Below, piece after piece: positions 49,498-58,698 of a stretch of DNA of 64,000 nucleotides (positions within the stretch are counted from its first letter, which is position 1; every line of letters begins with the position of its first letter). Made by a program: the position numbers and the translations under genes. The stretch comes from an uncultured Bacteroidia bacterium (GTDB lineage: Bacteria; Bacteroidota; Bacteroidia; Bacteroidales; UBA932). The notes under the pieces were generated by a model, which was given only the letters and a program-made list of their open reading frames with translations, made no database searches and was not told the DNA's origin. Location of the stretch: NCBI GenBank assembly GCA_902792815.1, contig CADBAY010000002.1, forward strand, positions 123,588 to 187,587. Direction: 5' to 3'.

Positions 49498-50293
49498 GTT
49501 CAAGTCTTTCTCGTCGGGGAGCTGCGGCAACTGCTATTTCCTTGGCTTGTTCGAGCCGGAGAGCCGCCGATGCGAGGCAGGTGTTCTTATCGATGCCGGA
49601 GTCAGCCCGAGAAGACTTAAAAAAGAGCTTCAGTCAGACGGGCTGTGCTTCGACGACTTCAGCGCCGTTCTGATAACCCACGATCATCTCGACCATATCC
49701 GTTCACTGGGCTCGTTTTGCAAGCACATCGGCAAGCCGGTTTGGGCGACCGAAGAATTGCTCAGGGCGCTTTCGCGTCACTCCATGACACGATATCAGAT
49801 AACCGATTATCGTATGGAAATGCGCCAGGGGGTCTGGAACGATGTCGTTCCCGGGCGGATAAAGGCCCGCTGCTTTACAGTCCCTCACGACGCGACCCAA
49901 ACCGTCGGATACGCCATACTGATGGACGATTATAAGTTTGTCATAATGACCGACATAGGCAGCATGACCCGGGAAGCCCTCAGTTGGGCGGGACAGGCCG
50001 ACACAGTGGTTATTGAAAGCAATTACGATCCCGAGATGCTGCGCCTCGGCCCATACACTCCGGAATTGCAGGCACGCATCCGCGGCGGCAGAGGTCACTT
50101 ATCGAATCAGGAATGCGCGATGGCCATACAAAGCTTCAACCACAAAGGGCTGGAACACATCTTCCTTTGCCACCTGAGTGAGCATAACAATACACCTGAA
50201 CTGGCATACAGGGAGAGTCTTCCTTTCGCCGGTGATGCATCGCTCGCCCCCCTTCCGCGCCAAAGCGCCTCACCTCTGATTATCTTACGATAA
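49484..50293 (+). CDS. MBL-fold metallohydrolase, WalJ/YycJ-like
   Basis: 269 residues. The beta-lactamase-fold metal motif is 'THDHLDH' (residues 65-71), preceded by 'FSSGSCGNCYFLGL' and 'LIDAGVSPRRLKK', with later His in 'TVPHDA', Asp in 'MTDIGSMTREA' and His in 'FLCHLSEHNN'. This is the WalJ/VicX/YycJ family, single-strand-specific nuclease-like enzymes linked to DNA-replication or cell-wall fitness. The start overlaps the TPR gene by 14 bp, so they are cotranslated. It converges with the amidase gene, overlapping its end by 9 bp. Confidence 0.9.
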   Translation: MSSVKFKSFSSGSCGNCYFLGLFEPESRRCEAGVLIDAGVSPRRLKKELQSDGLCFDDFSAVLITHDHLDHIRSLGSFCKHIGKPVWATEELLRALSRHSMTRYQITDYRMEMRQGVWNDVVPGRIKARCFTVPHDATQTVGYAILMDDYKFVIMTDIGSMTREALSWAGQADTVVIESNYDPEMLRLGPYTPELQARIRGGRGHLSNQECAMAIQSFNHKGLEHIFLCHLSEHNNTPELAYRESLPFAGDASLAPLPRQSASPLIILR

Positions 50294-53266
50294 GACTTTA
50301 AGGTCGGCAGGAGTAAAGTACAGGAAGCCGAACTGGTAACTGCCGGGACCTTCTGAAGGGCCGTACAGGCCAAAGAACTCCAGCACTTCGCGGAAAAGCC
50401 TCTCACGGTCGGAATCCTTCTCCATGCACTCCAGAGGCACGCCTATGGATACTGCCTTATGTTCCTGCGCGTTGAATTTGACTGCAGCGGGCACTCCCGA
50501 ATTGCCATATCGCAACCAAATGGAGCCTCTCGAATCGGAGTTCCTCAGGCCGTCGGGGTGAGGCACGGCATAGCAATGCTCATTGATTTCGCAGTAGAAC
50601 GGCATTCCGGCAAGTTCGCCCGTATTGGTACCGTAAGACGATGCCCAGCGGTATCCAAGCACCTCGGCGATAAACTCTTTTGTGGAGTTCACTGCTGCAG
50701 GGTCTGGCTTGACTCCGTAAACATCGCCCCAAACATCAGTTGCTATGCGCGAGCCGGAGACCAGAATACTGCCTCCCCTGCGTGCCCAAACCCTCAGGGC
50801 AGACTGAAGATACTCAGGAAATACGCTGTAACGGGCAGGGAAAGCACCTCTTCCCGATTTGGTGGACAGCTGGGCCCCGCAAATCAAGTCGAGGGCCCCG
50901 AAGCGAGAGGCAAGAGTAGTGTCGGCGCAGAAACTCTTGCAAGACATGCTGCAGAACGGGAACCCGAGGTTGAGCAGAGCCCGGCCGTGGACAGAAGGAT
51001 AGTCGAAAGTATTACCCGCAACCGGCACTCCCGCCTTGTCGCTGTAGGAGCCTCCGAATCCGGGTGCGTCATCGCTCTCCCACTGAAGAGGACGCGTAAA
51101 CTCGTAATTCTCTCCGATATAAGTTATGTCGCGGATGTACGGCATTCCGTTGTCAAGGCGGGAGTCAAATCCGGCATACTCCGGAGTATCTATCCAAGCA
51201 GGCGGGGCGACTCTGTCGAAGTTATTGACTATCAGCATAGTCTCTCCCCTTTTGTTAACCGGCATGCCAACCGACAGCACTTCCGACGGGAAACTGCCGC
51301 CGCCGTCATTCCATGCTACCACCTTGTAGGAGTAAACATGGCCGGGCACGATCTGCATGGTCGCTTCGGGGTCGGAAACGGGAACTCCTTCATCGAACGC
51401 GCCGTCATCCACCCGGGTATAGACTGTATAACCCTTCGCCGCTGCAGTAGGTTCCAGGGGGTCCGGAGTCGGAGCCCAGCTCAACTGCACTTCCCCATCG
51501 TCATTGAGCAATGCGGAGAAAGCCTGAACAGGCAGTGGCTGGACCGCATAGCTTACTCCGTAGCGGCACGACAGGTATTTGAGCAGACCTTTGTACACGG
51601 CCCGGCCGACGGTAAAGCGGAATGCGGGGTCGAGCCCGTATTTCATATCGGCAAAGTTCTGGTGCGAAAGGAGTTCCAGAAGCATGGCCGGCACATCAGT
51701 TGTACGTGATTCGCTATACGACCGGTCCCAAAGCTGACGGCGCTGCCACTTGGGTTCGTAGCTTTTGCGTATATCCTCCACAACCTGGGTCTGCACAAAG
51801 TCGGCATAGGTACGGGAGGTCATACGGTCGGAGCCGTCGGAAAACTTGCGGGAGTTGTCGCACTTAAGCGTATAGATGGAAAGAGTGCCCACTATACTAT
51901 CGTTGGGAGTCACGCCCGCATCAGTATGGAATGCCAGGGAACAATCGAAAGGAACGCCTTTAGTCTTGCGCATCATTCTCGTCCAGGACCCGCGCGTGGC
52001 ATAATCGCACACATAATCGGTTTCCCATTCCCTTAGCGTGCTGTCGGCGCCTGCCCAAGGCATCCAGTACGAAGCGCCTTCGACATAACTGGGCATGCCG
52101 GAAATGTGCCCTCCGCGCTGGATCTTGCCCATACCACCGCCGAAGCGCACAGCATCGGCGCTCACCCATTCGCCGGAAGCGCCTTTGTTGTCAAGCTCCA
52201 CGAAGGCCGGTCCTTCCGGAGAGAATTCAAAGGTTCCCAGATATACCCAGGTACCTCCGCCCTTACGCTGATCGACTTCGAATTCAGTTTTACCGCCGAG
52301 ATGATGAACGGTATAATGTGCTGATTTGCAGTTATTGCGTCCGCTTCCGTAGCTCACATATACGGCATACTCCCCTCTGCGCGGTATCGCGGGAGTCCAC
52401 CTCGCAACGGATGCCGGGGTGATGCTGCACGCAGCTTTGCGGAAGGTTCCGAGACGGAAAGGATTGTCGGTAATATTATATACCTGCTTCAGGTCGGCGA
52501 AGCCTTCACCGCCCTTCTCCCAGGCGCCCGACTCGGAATAAACACCGGCGGTCCGGACAAGGGCGTCATCGCCACGGATGAATGTAGAGTCATTATCGCA
52601 CACCGATTCCATGCGCTGAACATCGCGCTCGCGGGGAGTGAGCACGCAGGCGCCGGCATTCTCCAGCATAGGAATAAGATAATCAAGCACATAGCCCTGG
52701 GTGTACATATCTTCTACCGTCCGGTGTAGAGTTGCCCTCTGCCAGCGCCATACACCTTGCTCTTCATTGAAATAATAGCCGTGACTCTGCCACAGGGCAA
52801 TATGGCGTCCCTCCAGGCCGCGGGTGAGCTTGCGGGCTCCGATCCGGTGCACGAGAGGAAGCTTTGGAGAGTTCTTTACCGAATAATGGAACGAAGGCGC
52901 ACGTCCGTTGCGGGTAATGGACGGCGTCTCCAACTCTTCGAGGCGGCAGCCGGAAGTCATGCAAGAACCGACGTTATAGCCCTGAAGGACCTTTTCGCCC
53001 TCGGTATTCAGCTCCGAAAGGAACCAGAGTATATCCTCGCTGTGCCAGGGATAATCGGAAAGTGAATTAGCGAAATACAGGTCGAGAGCCTCTCCTCTCA
53101 AGTATATCTTGTCAATACGGACCCGGGAAACAACCTGGAAGCGCCGGTTGCAGCGTGCGGTCAGAGTATCGCACACTACGCTGAAGTCTGCGGCGCGAGG
53201 TATGCCCTGCGCTGCCGCTGACACCGTTCCGGCAAGAATACCCAGTATGAGAGCGAACCTACGCAT
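50285..53266 (-). CDS. Multidomain N-acetylmuramoyl-L-alanine amidase-like protein
   Basis: 993 residues with a signal peptide (TVSAAAQG). Residues ~30-200 and ~430-560 together resemble the Amidase_3 zinc amidase fold: 'ALWQSHGYY' (His162), 'RTVEDMYTQ' (Glu185), 'AFHTDAGVTPN' (His ~446) and the catalytic Glu in 'AMLLELLSHQNFADM' (~533). Between them sits a golvesin/xanthan-lyase-like beta domain ('VYVSYGSGRNNCKSAHYTVHHLGG'). A fibronectin-III-like domain ('EVQLSWAPTPDPLEPTAAAKGYTVYTRVDD') and a C-terminal carbohydrate-binding or esterase-like region follow. It probably cleaves peptidoglycan stem peptides in the periplasm or at the surface. It is the last gene of the long minus-strand run and overlaps VanZ by 8 bp. 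Confidence 0.78.
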   Translation of the reverse strand: MRRFALILGILAGTVSAAAQGIPRAADFSVVCDTLTARCNRRFQVVSRVRIDKIYLRGEALDLYFANSLSDYPWHSEDILWFLSELNTEGEKVLQGYNVGSCMTSGCRLEELETPSITRNGRAPSFHYSVKNSPKLPLVHRIGARKLTRGLEGRHIALWQSHGYYFNEEQGVWRWQRATLHRTVEDMYTQGYVLDYLIPMLENAGACVLTPRERDVQRMESVCDNDSTFIRGDDALVRTAGVYSESGAWEKGGEGFADLKQVYNITDNPFRLGTFRKAACSITPASVARWTPAIPRRGEYAVYVSYGSGRNNCKSAHYTVHHLGGKTEFEVDQRKGGGTWVYLGTFEFSPEGPAFVELDNKGASGEWVSADAVRFGGGMGKIQRGGHISGMPSYVEGASYWMPWAGADSTLREWETDYVCDYATRGSWTRMMRKTKGVPFDCSLAFHTDAGVTPNDSIVGTLSIYTLKCDNSRKFSDGSDRMTSRTYADFVQTQVVEDIRKSYEPKWQRRQLWDRSYSESRTTDVPAMLLELLSHQNFADMKYGLDPAFRFTVGRAVYKGLLKYLSCRYGVSYAVQPLPVQAFSALLNDDGEVQLSWAPTPDPLEPTAAAKGYTVYTRVDDGAFDEGVPVSDPEATMQIVPGHVYSYKVVAWNDGGGSFPSEVLSVGMPVNKRGETMLIVNNFDRVAPPAWIDTPEYAGFDSRLDNGMPYIRDITYIGENYEFTRPLQWESDDAPGFGGSYSDKAGVPVAGNTFDYPSVHGRALLNLGFPFCSMSCKSFCADTTLASRFGALDLICGAQLSTKSGRGAFPARYSVFPEYLQSALRVWARRGGSILVSGSRIATDVWGDVYGVKPDPAAVNSTKEFIAEVLGYRWASSYGTNTGELAGMPFYCEINEHCYAVPHPDGLRNSDSRGSIWLRYGNSGVPAAVKFNAQEHKAVSIGVPLECMEKDSDRERLFREVLEFFGLYGPSEGPGSYQFGFLYFTPADLKVLS

Positions 53267-53660
53267 TTATCTTCTTATGAGAGAACAATTTGATAAAGAA
53301 AGCAATTATAGAGCCACAAAGCAGGCCGAGGCGGTCGGCTCCGAAGTCGGCAGGATCCATACTCCGGTAAGGCAGCTTGCCCTGGATGTATTCCGTTCCC
53401 CAAGCGAGAGCGCAGCCCACAATAAACACGGCTACTAGCACCAGGATGGTCTTCACCACGCCTCCATGCCGGATACTCAGCGAGAAGAACGCCAGCACAG
53501 GGAAAGGCAAGAACAACAAAAAGTGAACGACTTTATCGGCCGGAATCCCGAAGATACTTACCGGCGACGGCGGCATTGCCGAGAATTTGGCAAAGCACAG
53601 AACGGCAACAGCAATGATATACAGCAGCGTGAGAACGCGAAATATCCAGACTCTTCTCAT
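53259..53660 (-). CDS. VanZ family membrane protein
   Basis: 133 residues with four hydrophobic segments. The VanZ-like pattern 'DKVVHFLLFLPFPVLAF' and 'EYIQGKLPYRSMDPADFGADRLGLLCGSIIAFF' (the 'R..D..D...N/D..G' motif) is clear. The role of VanZ proteins is poorly known; some affect teicoplanin susceptibility or membrane phospholipids. It overlaps the ABC transporter gene by 4 bp upstream and the amidase by 8 bp downstream. Confidence 0.9.
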   Translation of the reverse strand: MRRVWIFRVLTLLYIIAVAVLCFAKFSAMPPSPVSIFGIPADKVVHFLLFLPFPVLAFFSLSIRHGGVVKTILVLVAVFIVGCALAWGTEYIQGKLPYRSMDPADFGADRLGLLCGSIIAFFIKLFSHKKINA

Positions 53661-55492
53661 AGCGATTGCATATCATAAAGTTTCTTATAATACCCGTCGC
53701 GTGCGAGGAGTTCCTCATGGCGTCCCCTTTCCACTATCCGCCCTTCGTCCATAACCACAATCTCGTCGGCACCCTTGACCGTGCTCAGACGGTGCGCGAT
53801 AGCTATGGTAGTGCGGGTACTCATCAGGCGGTCAAGCGCATCTTGCACGGTGCGCTCCGACTCGGTGTCCAGCGACGCCGTCGCCTCGTCGAGAATCAGA
53901 ATCGGGGGGTTCTTGAGTATGGCTCTTGCTATGCTGATACGCTGACGCTGGCCTCCGCTGAGCTTGACGCCCCGGTCGCCGATGTTGGTATCGTACCCTT
54001 CTTCCTTCTCCATTATGAAGTCGTGAGCATTGGCTATGCGCGCAGCCGCTTCGACCTGCTCGCGTGTAGCATCCTTGACCCCGAAGGCGATGTTGTTGAA
54101 GATAGTATCGTTGAACAAGATAGGATCCTGGTTGACATTGCCTATCAGGCCGCGCAGATCGCGCAGCGCCATATCCCTTACATCTACTCCGTCTATGCAA
54201 ATGCTGCCCTCCGACACATCGTAGAAACGGGGGATCAGGTCAACAAGGGTGGACTTTCCGGCTCCCGATGCTCCGACAATGGCAAGCGTATGACCCTTGG
54301 GTATGGAGAGGCTTACATCACGCAGCACTTCCCTGCCGTCTTCGTAATGGAAGCTGACGTCCTTCAGTTCTATGCTGTCCTTGAAATCATCGACACGCAC
54401 GGGAGAAGGGCTCTCGGTAATGGGGTTCTCGGCATTCAGGATCACATCTATCCTTTCCATGCTGGCCAGACCGCGAGGGATGCTGTATGCCGCTTTGGCG
54501 AGCTCCTTGATGGGCTGGATCACGCTGTACAGGACCACCATATAGAAGATGAAAGTAGGCGCATCAATAACGGAACGCTCTCCCAGAATCAAAGTTCCAC
54601 CGAACCATAGCACGATTGCAATCATGAGGGTTCCCAGGAATTCGCTCACCGGATGGGCAAGTACCTGGCGCGTAGCAACGCGGGAGTTCTTGCGCTTCAT
54701 TGCGTCAGTCACGCCTTCGAAGCGCGATGACATTTTCTTCTCGGCAAGGAAGGCCTTGATAATGCGCAATCCACCTAGAGTTTCCTCCACCTGGCTCATG
54801 GTGTCGCTCCACAGGGTCTGCGCCTCAGTGGACTGCCGCTTGAGTTTACGGCCGATGAGGCCCATAAGCCACATCATTACAGGCGCGAACACAAGAACGA
54901 ACACGGTCAGCTGCCAGGAAATGACTATCAAGGTGGCCATATAGAAAACTATCAATATAGGGTTCTTGATAAGCATGTCAAGCACGCTGGTAATGGAGTT
55001 CTCCACCTCCTGGACATCTCCGCTCATGCGGGCGATAATATCGCCCTTGCGCTCCTGGCTGAAATATCCCAGGGGCAGGGCGAGTATCTTATTGTATATC
55101 TGGACGCGAAGGTCTTTGACGATTCCCGTGCGTATCGGCACCATCACAGCCGAAGCGCCGAAGTAGCACGAAGTCTTGACTGCGGTAAGAAGCGACAGCG
55201 AGAGGCAGAGCAGCAGAAGCACCGTGCCGGCGCCCCACTTGCCCATAGCCTCGGTAACATACCAGTAAAGGTTGTTGATAAGTATATCCTTAAATGATGC
55301 AGTATCGGAATTCCAGGCTATGAACTCATACTGCATCTCGTTGATATTGAACAGTATCTGCAATATCGGAATAAGCAGCGAGAACGAAAACACATTGAAT
55401 ACGGCCGACAGTACGTTGAGTACCACCGACCCGCCCAGATATCCTTTATAGGGAGAAGCGTAACGTTTTAATATCTTCCAGAAATCCTTCAT
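53657..55492 (-). CDS. msbA: ABC transporter, MsbA-like fused permease-ATPase
   Basis: 611 residues. Six membrane helices in the first ~330 residues, then an ATPase domain with Walker A 'GASGAGKSTLVDLIPRFYD' (~405), Q-loop, signature 'LSGGQRQRISIARAI' and Walker B 'ILILDEATASLDTES', ending in the H-loop 'IAIAHRLSTVKGADEI'. Exporters of this form move lipid A, lipids or drugs across the inner membrane. MsbA is my best guess because of the lipid A and capsule context, but specificity cannot be read from sequence. It starts 3 bp after the phosphate transporter stop. Confidence 0.82.
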   Translation of the reverse strand: MKDFWKILKRYASPYKGYLGGSVVLNVLSAVFNVFSFSLLIPILQILFNINEMQYEFIAWNSDTASFKDILINNLYWYVTEAMGKWGAGTVLLLLCLSLSLLTAVKTSCYFGASAVMVPIRTGIVKDLRVQIYNKILALPLGYFSQERKGDIIARMSGDVQEVENSITSVLDMLIKNPILIVFYMATLIVISWQLTVFVLVFAPVMMWLMGLIGRKLKRQSTEAQTLWSDTMSQVEETLGGLRIIKAFLAEKKMSSRFEGVTDAMKRKNSRVATRQVLAHPVSEFLGTLMIAIVLWFGGTLILGERSVIDAPTFIFYMVVLYSVIQPIKELAKAAYSIPRGLASMERIDVILNAENPITESPSPVRVDDFKDSIELKDVSFHYEDGREVLRDVSLSIPKGHTLAIVGASGAGKSTLVDLIPRFYDVSEGSICIDGVDVRDMALRDLRGLIGNVNQDPILFNDTIFNNIAFGVKDATREQVEAAARIANAHDFIMEKEEGYDTNIGDRGVKLSGGQRQRISIARAILKNPPILILDEATASLDTESERTVQDALDRLMSTRTTIAIAHRLSTVKGADEIVVMDEGRIVERGRHEELLARDGYYKKLYDMQSL

Positions 55493-55495
55493 TAT

Positions 55496-56572
55496 TTAAA
55501 AAGTCTTGACGGGGCAGCCGAACCAGTGGACCATCATCAGGTATATAACGCCGCTGACCACTATAACCGCCGGGATAGTGAGTATCCAGGCCCAAACTAT
55601 GTTCTTGGCCGTTATCCACTTGACCGACTTGACGCCCCTCGTGAGACCGGTACCTATGATGGAGCCGGTAATGGTATGCGTAGTGCTCACGGGAATACCA
55701 AGCACGGCGGTAAGAATAAGCGTTATAGCACCCGAAGCCTCGGCGCAGAATCCCTGGGTCGGGAAAAGCTTTGAAAGGCCTTCGCTGAGCGTACGGATTA
55801 CCGACCAGCCTCCTGTCACGGTACCGAGGGCAATGAGTCCGTAGCAGGTAATCTTAAGCCACAGAGGCACGTAGAAGCCTGTAAAGCCCGCAGCCTGGGC
55901 AGCCGTAGCACCGTTGCCGTAAAGGAACTGAAGCACAGGATTGTCGGGATTGGAAGCGAACGCGGTTGCAAATAGTATAGCTATCACACCCATTGTCTTC
56001 TGGCCGTCGTTGCCGCCGAAGCCAAGCGAGAAAGCCGCGCTCGACACAAGCTGCATACGCCGGAAGGTCTTATCCACCTTCTTCACGTTGACCTTGTGGA
56101 ACAGCAGCATAATCACGCAGTTGAGCACAAAGCCCAGGACTATTCCGATGAGCGGGGAGATGAATATGAAAGCAACGATCTTGAAGATGCCGCTGGTGAT
56201 CAGGTAGTGTCCGCCATAGACGAACCACACGGGGCCTATAAGTCCTCCCACCAGTGCATGAGAGGCCGAAACCGGCAGTCCCATCTTGGTGCAGAAGAAA
56301 ATATACAGCACCGAGCCGAGCAGGGCTGCCAGAATAACATAGACGTCAATGCAATTCTCGTCCACTATACCTTTACCCATTGTTGCGGCAACGGTAGTGT
56401 CGAAGATGAAAAGCGCCATGAAAATCCAGAATGCCGCCCAGAACACAGCCAGTTTGGGAGGCAAAGCCTTGGTAGCCACGACGGAAGCGATGCAGTTAGC
56501 CGCATCGTTCATTCCGTTGGTGAAGCTGAAAGCCAGGGCTATCAGTGCAGTTATGAGAACTATTGCAACCAT
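55496..56572 (-). CDS. pitA: PiT family inorganic phosphate permease
   Basis: 358 residues from the ATG at 56572. PiT signature segments: 'FSFTNGMNDAANCIASVVATKAL' near the start and 'SLGFGGNDGQKTMGVIAILF' and 'GIPVSTTHTITGSIIGTG' further on. It imports phosphate as a metal-phosphate symporter with H+ or Na+. The start codon follows the DUF47 stop by one base, and DUF47 proteins (PhoU-like) normally pair with PiT, so coregulated phosphate uptake is well supported. Confidence 0.95.
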   Translation of the reverse strand: MVAIVLITALIALAFSFTNGMNDAANCIASVVATKALPPKLAVFWAAFWIFMALFIFDTTVAATMGKGIVDENCIDVYVILAALLGSVLYIFFCTKMGLPVSASHALVGGLIGPVWFVYGGHYLITSGIFKIVAFIFISPLIGIVLGFVLNCVIMLLFHKVNVKKVDKTFRRMQLVSSAAFSLGFGGNDGQKTMGVIAILFATAFASNPDNPVLQFLYGNGATAAQAAGFTGFYVPLWLKITCYGLIALGTVTGGWSVIRTLSEGLSKLFPTQGFCAEASGAITLILTAVLGIPVSTTHTITGSIIGTGLTRGVKSVKWITAKNIVWAWILTIPAVIVVSGVIYLMMVHWFGCPVKTF

Positions 56573-56573
56573 A

Positions 56574-57224
56574 TCAGCTGTTCTTAACAACTATGCTCCT
56601 GATCTTGCTCGAAACGGCCTTGGCCACGTCCGAAGTATCTTCAAGGGCCTGTGCGATATTCTTTTTCTTGACAAGTTCTATCGCATCTTTTTCGAACTCG
56701 AAGAGGTTGGACATGTAGGACTCATAGATGTCATCAACGGTATGCTCGATTTCCTTAATGTCGTCACACAACTTGTCCATCTTCTTCGCGTCCTTGCGAA
56801 GGGTGTCGAAATGGCCGGTCAGTTCGACCATAATTGCCGCCGCCTTGTCGATGTACTCGGCAATCTCGATGAGTTTCTTCGAAGACTCCTTGGGCTGATA
56901 GATGGCTATCTTCTTTGAGGAATCCCTGATGGAATCAAGAAAACCGTCCAGTCCCTCTGCCAGTTCGTGAATATCGTCACGGTCGAAAGGAGTGAGGTAA
57001 GCATTCATAAGCACGCCCACTATCTGGCGCGTAATTGTATCTCCCTTGGTTTCGTGTTCCTTGATACGGTGTGCCAGGATACGCCGCTTGTCGGGATCCG
57101 ATTCTCTGGTCTGCTCAAGAAGCAGAGCCGATGCCTCCTTGATATTCTCTGAGGACTGTACAAATAGCGGGAAGAAACTCTTTTCCTTCACCACAAATAA
57201 CTGGAGAAAATGGTCGAAGTTCAT
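56574..57224 (-). CDS. DUF47/PhoU-like protein paired with PiT
   Basis: 216 residues, all-alpha. The DUF47 pattern is seen in 'FFPLFVQSSENIKEASALLLEQTRESDPDKRRILAHRIKEHETKGDTITRQIVGVLMNAYLTPFDRDDIHELAEGLDGFLDSI', where the E/D-rich helices bind metal ions in PhoU-like proteins. It probably regulates the adjacent PiT permease. It overlaps the Wzi-like gene upstream by 4 bp (ATGA) and precedes pitA by one base. Confidence 0.92.
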   Translation of the reverse strand: MNFDHFLQLFVVKEKSFFPLFVQSSENIKEASALLLEQTRESDPDKRRILAHRIKEHETKGDTITRQIVGVLMNAYLTPFDRDDIHELAEGLDGFLDSIRDSSKKIAIYQPKESSKKLIEIAEYIDKAAAIMVELTGHFDTLRKDAKKMDKLCDDIKEIEHTVDDIYESYMSNLFEFEKDAIELVKKKNIAQALEDTSDVAKAVSSKIRSIVVKNS

Positions 57225-58693
57225 ATCTGTTTGTTTTTTAATAGATTATACTTTAGAGAAAGAGTAGCGCCAAGGCAATACGGCAGCATTTCGCCTTTGT
57301 CGAGATAGATTCCGGGAATAATGTGCAACGCCCCTTTAAGGCAAGGAATCAACGCGTTAAAACCTGCGCTGAACTGCCGGAGCGGTTTTTCGCGAACCAG
57401 ATCAGGGTTATATCTGCCGTATGCATCGAAATAGCAGCCATAGTTCAATGAATACGTAGCCACCAAACGGTACGGGATTTTTCGGAAAAGACTTCCGGAC
57501 ACGGCAACATGGTGAGCCTGAAGCAAATTGTTGCCGGTACCTAGCATGGTATAATCACCCGGGGTGTCGGGAGAAGCCGTATAGCGCGAATAGAAGAGCG
57601 GATTACCCAGCTGACGCGTATAAGCGCTCCACCCGGAACGGTAGGCGAAATTGTTGCAGTAATTGTCAGCCCCGCCGACTATGAAGTAATACTTTCCGTC
57701 ATAAGGAGCGAGGTACAGACGCTTGCTTCCAGAGGCTATCTCCTCATCAGTGGCAAGCCTGCGCTCGCAATCGCCCGACTGATTGAGGGTATAGTGATAC
57801 TCATATACAATATCACTCACCCAGCGTGACTTATCTTTAAACGAAAAGCACAAGGTATTTGCGCCGTCGGGGAAATTACGGAATATCATACCCGAGCGGT
57901 CGTCATATGGAATATCGTGCTGAAAGCATACCGACCAAGAGTCGGTTTTGTAATCGACTCTAAGCAGTTCCCTGCCACGATGGTCTCCCAGGGAATTAAT
58001 CTGGTCTCCCAGGGAAGCGTCCGCCCCTCCGGAAGAACCGGTAAGCACACGCAGATAATCGAGAAAAGAATGAGGTTGTACGCCAATCTCTTCATTCGAT
58101 CCGGCCCAGAGACTGTAATGGTCAAATCCTCCGGTAAAGCTCAAATGCTCCCCTGCCAGTACACGGACATACAAGGCGGTGTTATGCACGAGAGCTCCCT
58201 GCAGATATCGCTTTCCCAGCGTGCTGTAATCGCCAAAACGGCCGTACAGCTGGAGATGGCCATTGGTAAAAGGGACATCCCACGGTTCGAGCCTCAGCGC
58301 ATAACCCGGAAGAGTCCGCGCGTTGCCGCTCATCATAAAGTTGCCGCCGGTAACGGAAAGAGTGCCAAGGGTAGCATCCGAAGCCATAAAGTCTTGCTCG
58401 GGATGAATCATTCCGAGGTCAAGGCGCAATTTCCGGTAACGCACCGAAGCATTCAATTCGTCGATAATGATTTTATCACCCATCCAGTCGGAACGGAACC
58501 CGAGCGATGAGCCCCAGCGCCACTGGAAGGTGCGGCTCTCGTCAAATGAGCTGCCGGCACGAAGCAGGGCCAGGGCCCCGTTACTCTCGGGCATAACGCC
58601 AAACTGGTTTGCGGTCGCCCAGAACGGCATCTGATTCAGATCGTTCGACGAGATTGCTCCAAGGAGCAGAAGGGAGACCACAAAATCGTTCAT
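57221..58693 (-). CDS. Capsule assembly Wzi-family outer-membrane protein (copy 2)
   Basis: 490 residues. Wzi-like barrel: 'MPFWATANQFGVMPESNGALALLRAG', 'RKLRLDLGMIHPEQDFMASDATLGTLSVTGGNFMMSGNARTLPGYALRLEPWDVPFTNGHL' and a repeated aromatic-rich strand pattern to the end. Wzi lectin-like proteins help attach capsule or surface polysaccharide. It shares a short N-terminus (MNDFVVSLLLLGAISS) and the same domain order with the copy at 61074, so the two are paralogues; they flank lysA and the aminotransferase. The n-region of the signal has Asp3 and no Lys/Arg, which is odd. Confidence 0.85.
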   Translation of the reverse strand: MNDFVVSLLLLGAISSNDLNQMPFWATANQFGVMPESNGALALLRAGSSFDESRTFQWRWGSSLGFRSDWMGDKIIIDELNASVRYRKLRLDLGMIHPEQDFMASDATLGTLSVTGGNFMMSGNARTLPGYALRLEPWDVPFTNGHLQLYGRFGDYSTLGKRYLQGALVHNTALYVRVLAGEHLSFTGGFDHYSLWAGSNEEIGVQPHSFLDYLRVLTGSSGGADASLGDQINSLGDHRGRELLRVDYKTDSWSVCFQHDIPYDDRSGMIFRNFPDGANTLCFSFKDKSRWVSDIVYEYHYTLNQSGDCERRLATDEEIASGSKRLYLAPYDGKYYFIVGGADNYCNNFAYRSGWSAYTRQLGNPLFYSRYTASPDTPGDYTMLGTGNNLLQAHHVAVSGSLFRKIPYRLVATYSLNYGCYFDAYGRYNPDLVREKPLRQFSAGFNALIPCLKGALHIIPGIYLDKGEMLPYCLGATLSLKYNLLKNKQI

Positions 58694-58698
58694 ACGGG